Below are positions 6,265-7,659 of a DNA stretch of 7,659 nucleotides, one piece after another. The notes beneath the pieces were generated by a model. It made no database searches, was not told where the DNA came from, and saw only the letters and a list, made by a program, of their open reading frames with translations. The translations under genes and the position numbers were made by a program. Source of the DNA: Planctomycetota bacterium. GTDB taxonomy: Bacteria > Planctomycetota > Planctomycetia > Planctomycetales > Planctomycetaceae. Every line of letters begins with the position of its first letter. The first letter of the stretch is position 1. The DNA is taken from NCBI GenBank assembly GCA_013151585.1, contig JAADHY010000208.1, positions 1 through 7,659 of the forward strand, in the 5' to 3' direction.

Positions 6265-7548
6265 TTACTCGTTTTGCAGCACCACAGCCGGGTCTTGGCG
6301 GGCGGCTAGTAGGCTGGGGATCCAGCTTCCCAGAATCGAGAGCAGCAGGGCCATGATCACCGCGACAACAAGCAAGGCCGGCGCGAAAAGGACGGCGGCC
6401 GTTTGCGACGTGCTGGGCAGGTCGCCAAAGAAAACGCCGACGGCGAACCCCGCCGCATACCCCACAAAGGCCCCAACGATTCCCACGAACGCCGCTTTGC
6501 CCAGAAACAGCGACAGAATCTGCGAGGAGCGCAGCCCGATGGCACGCAGAATGCCAATCTCAGCGCTCCGTTGGCGCACGTTCGTGAAGGCGAGAAATGC
6601 AATCCAGACAGCGCTGGCCAGCACCACCACCGGGACTAACACCGCCGCTAAGCTCTCCCGTTGGCGCCGAAGTTGTTCCCGGCTGGCCTTTTCTCGTTCC
6701 AACGCCTCCTTGGCCGCGGCCGCGGCTTTCTTTCGGGCTTCGGCCCGAGCCAGCGCAGGCGGCCCCACTTCAATCACCTGAGTCCCCGGTAAGATCGAAG
6801 AAATCTCCGCCCGAATCTCGGCCACACGGTCCTGAGCTGCACAATTACACTCCAAGGCCAGAATCGCGTTGATCAGGTTCTGCAGCCCAAACAGCTCCTG
6901 CGCCTCTTTCAAGTTGATCCACACCGTGCTGTCATCGACGGTGCCCCGCTCGGGATACACCTTGGTGATCGTGAATTGACGGCCGAGCAGCGTGACTTTG
7001 TCGCCGACCGAGACACCTAGCTTCTTTGCGACCAAATGGCCGATGACCATGGTCCCGGCAGGCACATGATCGATGATCGGCTTCTTCGGAATGCGGTGCA
7101 GCAGCGGGATCTCGCCCCGCGTGCCGACGACCACCACCGAAAAGTCGTTCTGCTCCGGCCATTGAATCTTCCGAGTGATCATCGGTAGCAGATGGTTGAT
7201 CGTGATGATGCGCGAGTTGGCCAGCTTGTGAGCGTATTCTTCGGGCATGGTCTTGGAAGCCGTGTGTTCCAACTGCAGCTCGCTCAGGTCCTGATCCTTG
7301 GGCAGAATCCAAATGTTGAAGCCCAAGCCTTTCATGATCTTCCGCATCGCATCCTTGAGCTCGGCCCCGGCCTTTTCGACTTCTTTCTGTTTTTCGGCCA
7401 GAATCTGGTTCGTGCGCACCGAGTCGGCCTTCAAGAGTGTCATGGCTCCGACGAAGGAGCCGACAGCAATGGCGACCGACGCCAGAGCCAAAACGAAGTT
7501 CAGCTTTCGGTGCGCCACTTCCCGCAAGACCAGATGGAACACACTCAT
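6265..7548 (-). CDS. FtsX/MacB-family ABC transporter permease
   Basis: A complete 427-residue permease with the four-helix topology of the MacB/LolC/FtsX superfamily: TM1 at about 17-37, a large periplasmic domain at 40-299, TM2 at 300-322, TM3 at 346-374 and TM4 at 388-410. The family's cytoplasmic loop is clear (RQRSAEIGILRAIGLRSSQI, 325-344), as is the C-terminal AARQDPAVVLQNE. The periplasmic domain begins with a charged helix (45-73) that leads to GFNIWILPKDQDLSE. It ends with a long Ala/Arg/Glu-rich helix (266-298) running into TM2, which looks like a stalk or coiled coil that transmits movement from the ATPase. CNC at 234-236 is the only cysteine pair. The start is supported by GGAGG seven bases upstream. 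With the following ATPase it forms a mechanotransmission-type transporter. The substrate cannot be read from the sequence; lipoprotein, peptide or efflux roles are all possible. Confidence 0.95.
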   Translation of the reverse strand: MSVFHLVLREVAHRKLNFVLALASVAIAVGSFVGAMTLLKADSVRTNQILAEKQKEVEKAGAELKDAMRKIMKGLGFNIWILPKDQDLSELQLEHTASKTMPEEYAHKLANSRIITINHLLPMITRKIQWPEQNDFSVVVVGTRGEIPLLHRIPKKPIIDHVPAGTMVIGHLVAKKLGVSVGDKVTLLGRQFTITKVYPERGTVDDSTVWINLKEAQELFGLQNLINAILALECNCAAQDRVAEIRAEISSILPGTQVIEVGPPALARAEARKKAAAAAKEALEREKASREQLRRQRESLAAVLVPVVVLASAVWIAFLAFTNVRQRSAEIGILRAIGLRSSQILSLFLGKAAFVGIVGAFVGYAAGFAVGVFFGDLPSTSQTAAVLFAPALLVVAVIMALLLSILGSWIPSLLAARQDPAVVLQNE

Positions 7549-7659
7549 CGTCCAACCTCCGTCACGCGGCGTTCCGCATCGACCGACAATCCCGCAAGCA
7601 GAGAGCGGAGGGCCGGAAAGAAAAACTGCGGTCGAAGCACCTGTAGTGAGCCAATGGCA
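7545..7659 (-). CDS. Possible C-terminal tail of an upstream gene (partial, uncertain)
   Basis: On the minus strand one frame is open from the window edge and ends at TGA 7547-7545, overlapping the permease ATG as ATGA. That is a classic translational-coupling arrangement. The visible 37 residues end in LLAGLSVDAERRVTEVGR and show no recognisable domain. The other two frames are also free of early stops over this short stretch, so openness alone means little, and the segment could equally be a leader or promoter region. The overlap geometry is the only positive evidence. Confidence 0.3.
   Translation of the reverse strand, partial: AIGSLQVLRPQFFFPALRSLLAGLSVDAERRVTEVGR
7556..7560 (-). promoter_or_regulatory. 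Strong ribosome binding site of the permease gene
   Basis: A perfect GGAGG on the minus strand lies seven bases before the ATG at 7548, the best ribosome binding site in the window. It supports that ATG even though the same frame stays open up to the right edge. Confidence 0.7.

Noticed and set aside
5567..6781. A 404-codon open frame on the plus strand across the ATPase and permease genes.
   Set aside because: It lies antisense to two genes with complete, well-conserved motifs. Its translation is rich in Arg, Ser and Ala with no recognisable domain, as expected for an antisense frame in GC-rich DNA.
1..7659. Search for tRNA, rRNA, CRISPR arrays, insertion sequences and integration sites.
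   Set aside because: No clover-leaf, repeat-spacer periodicity, transposase or integrase sequence was seen, and almost all of the window is accounted for by minus-strand coding sequence.

Overview
The window looks like a chromosomal segment of a GC-rich bacterium, most likely a planctomycete (Pirellulales-like). The main reason is the long exported PQQ-type beta-propeller protein. Its N-terminal ADWPMWRHD block, embedded methyltransferase-like domain, 'SWTHQYADAANSVVSQD' junction, cysteine block and malectin-like tail form an architecture I associate with Planctomycetes and related phyla. This assignment is from recollection of family features, not from a search.

Every supported gene is on the minus strand, so transcription runs from high to low coordinates. 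In that order the genes are: (1) a possible tail of an upstream gene at the right edge, ending in an ATGA overlap; (2) an FtsX/MacB-type ABC permease (7548-6265); (3) its LolD/MacB-type ATPase (6172-5477); (4) a leader region holding a perfect 28-bp GC-rich palindrome (5356-5383); (5) a 1284-residue secreted fusion protein (5325-1471) made of propeller, Rossmann methyltransferase-like domain, propeller, Cys-rich block and malectin-like domain; (6) a membrane-anchored protein with two tandem ModA-like substrate-binding domains (1321 to the left edge, C-terminus missing).

The permease and ATPase clearly form one transporter. It is of the mechanotransmission type, which works on lipoproteins, peptides or envelope substrates rather than importing small solutes. 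The two downstream genes encode extracytoplasmic proteins and could be co-transcribed with it. The palindrome means the fusion gene may instead be separately controlled. How these proteins act together is not known. A shared envelope role is an inference from gene order.

The points most worth a second look are the exported methyltransferase-like domain with a degenerate SAM motif, the four cysteines lying in the ligand loops of the second ModA-like domain, and the palindrome in the leader. I saw no tRNA, rRNA, CRISPR array, transposase or integrase. No gene-free stretch exceeds about 150 bases.
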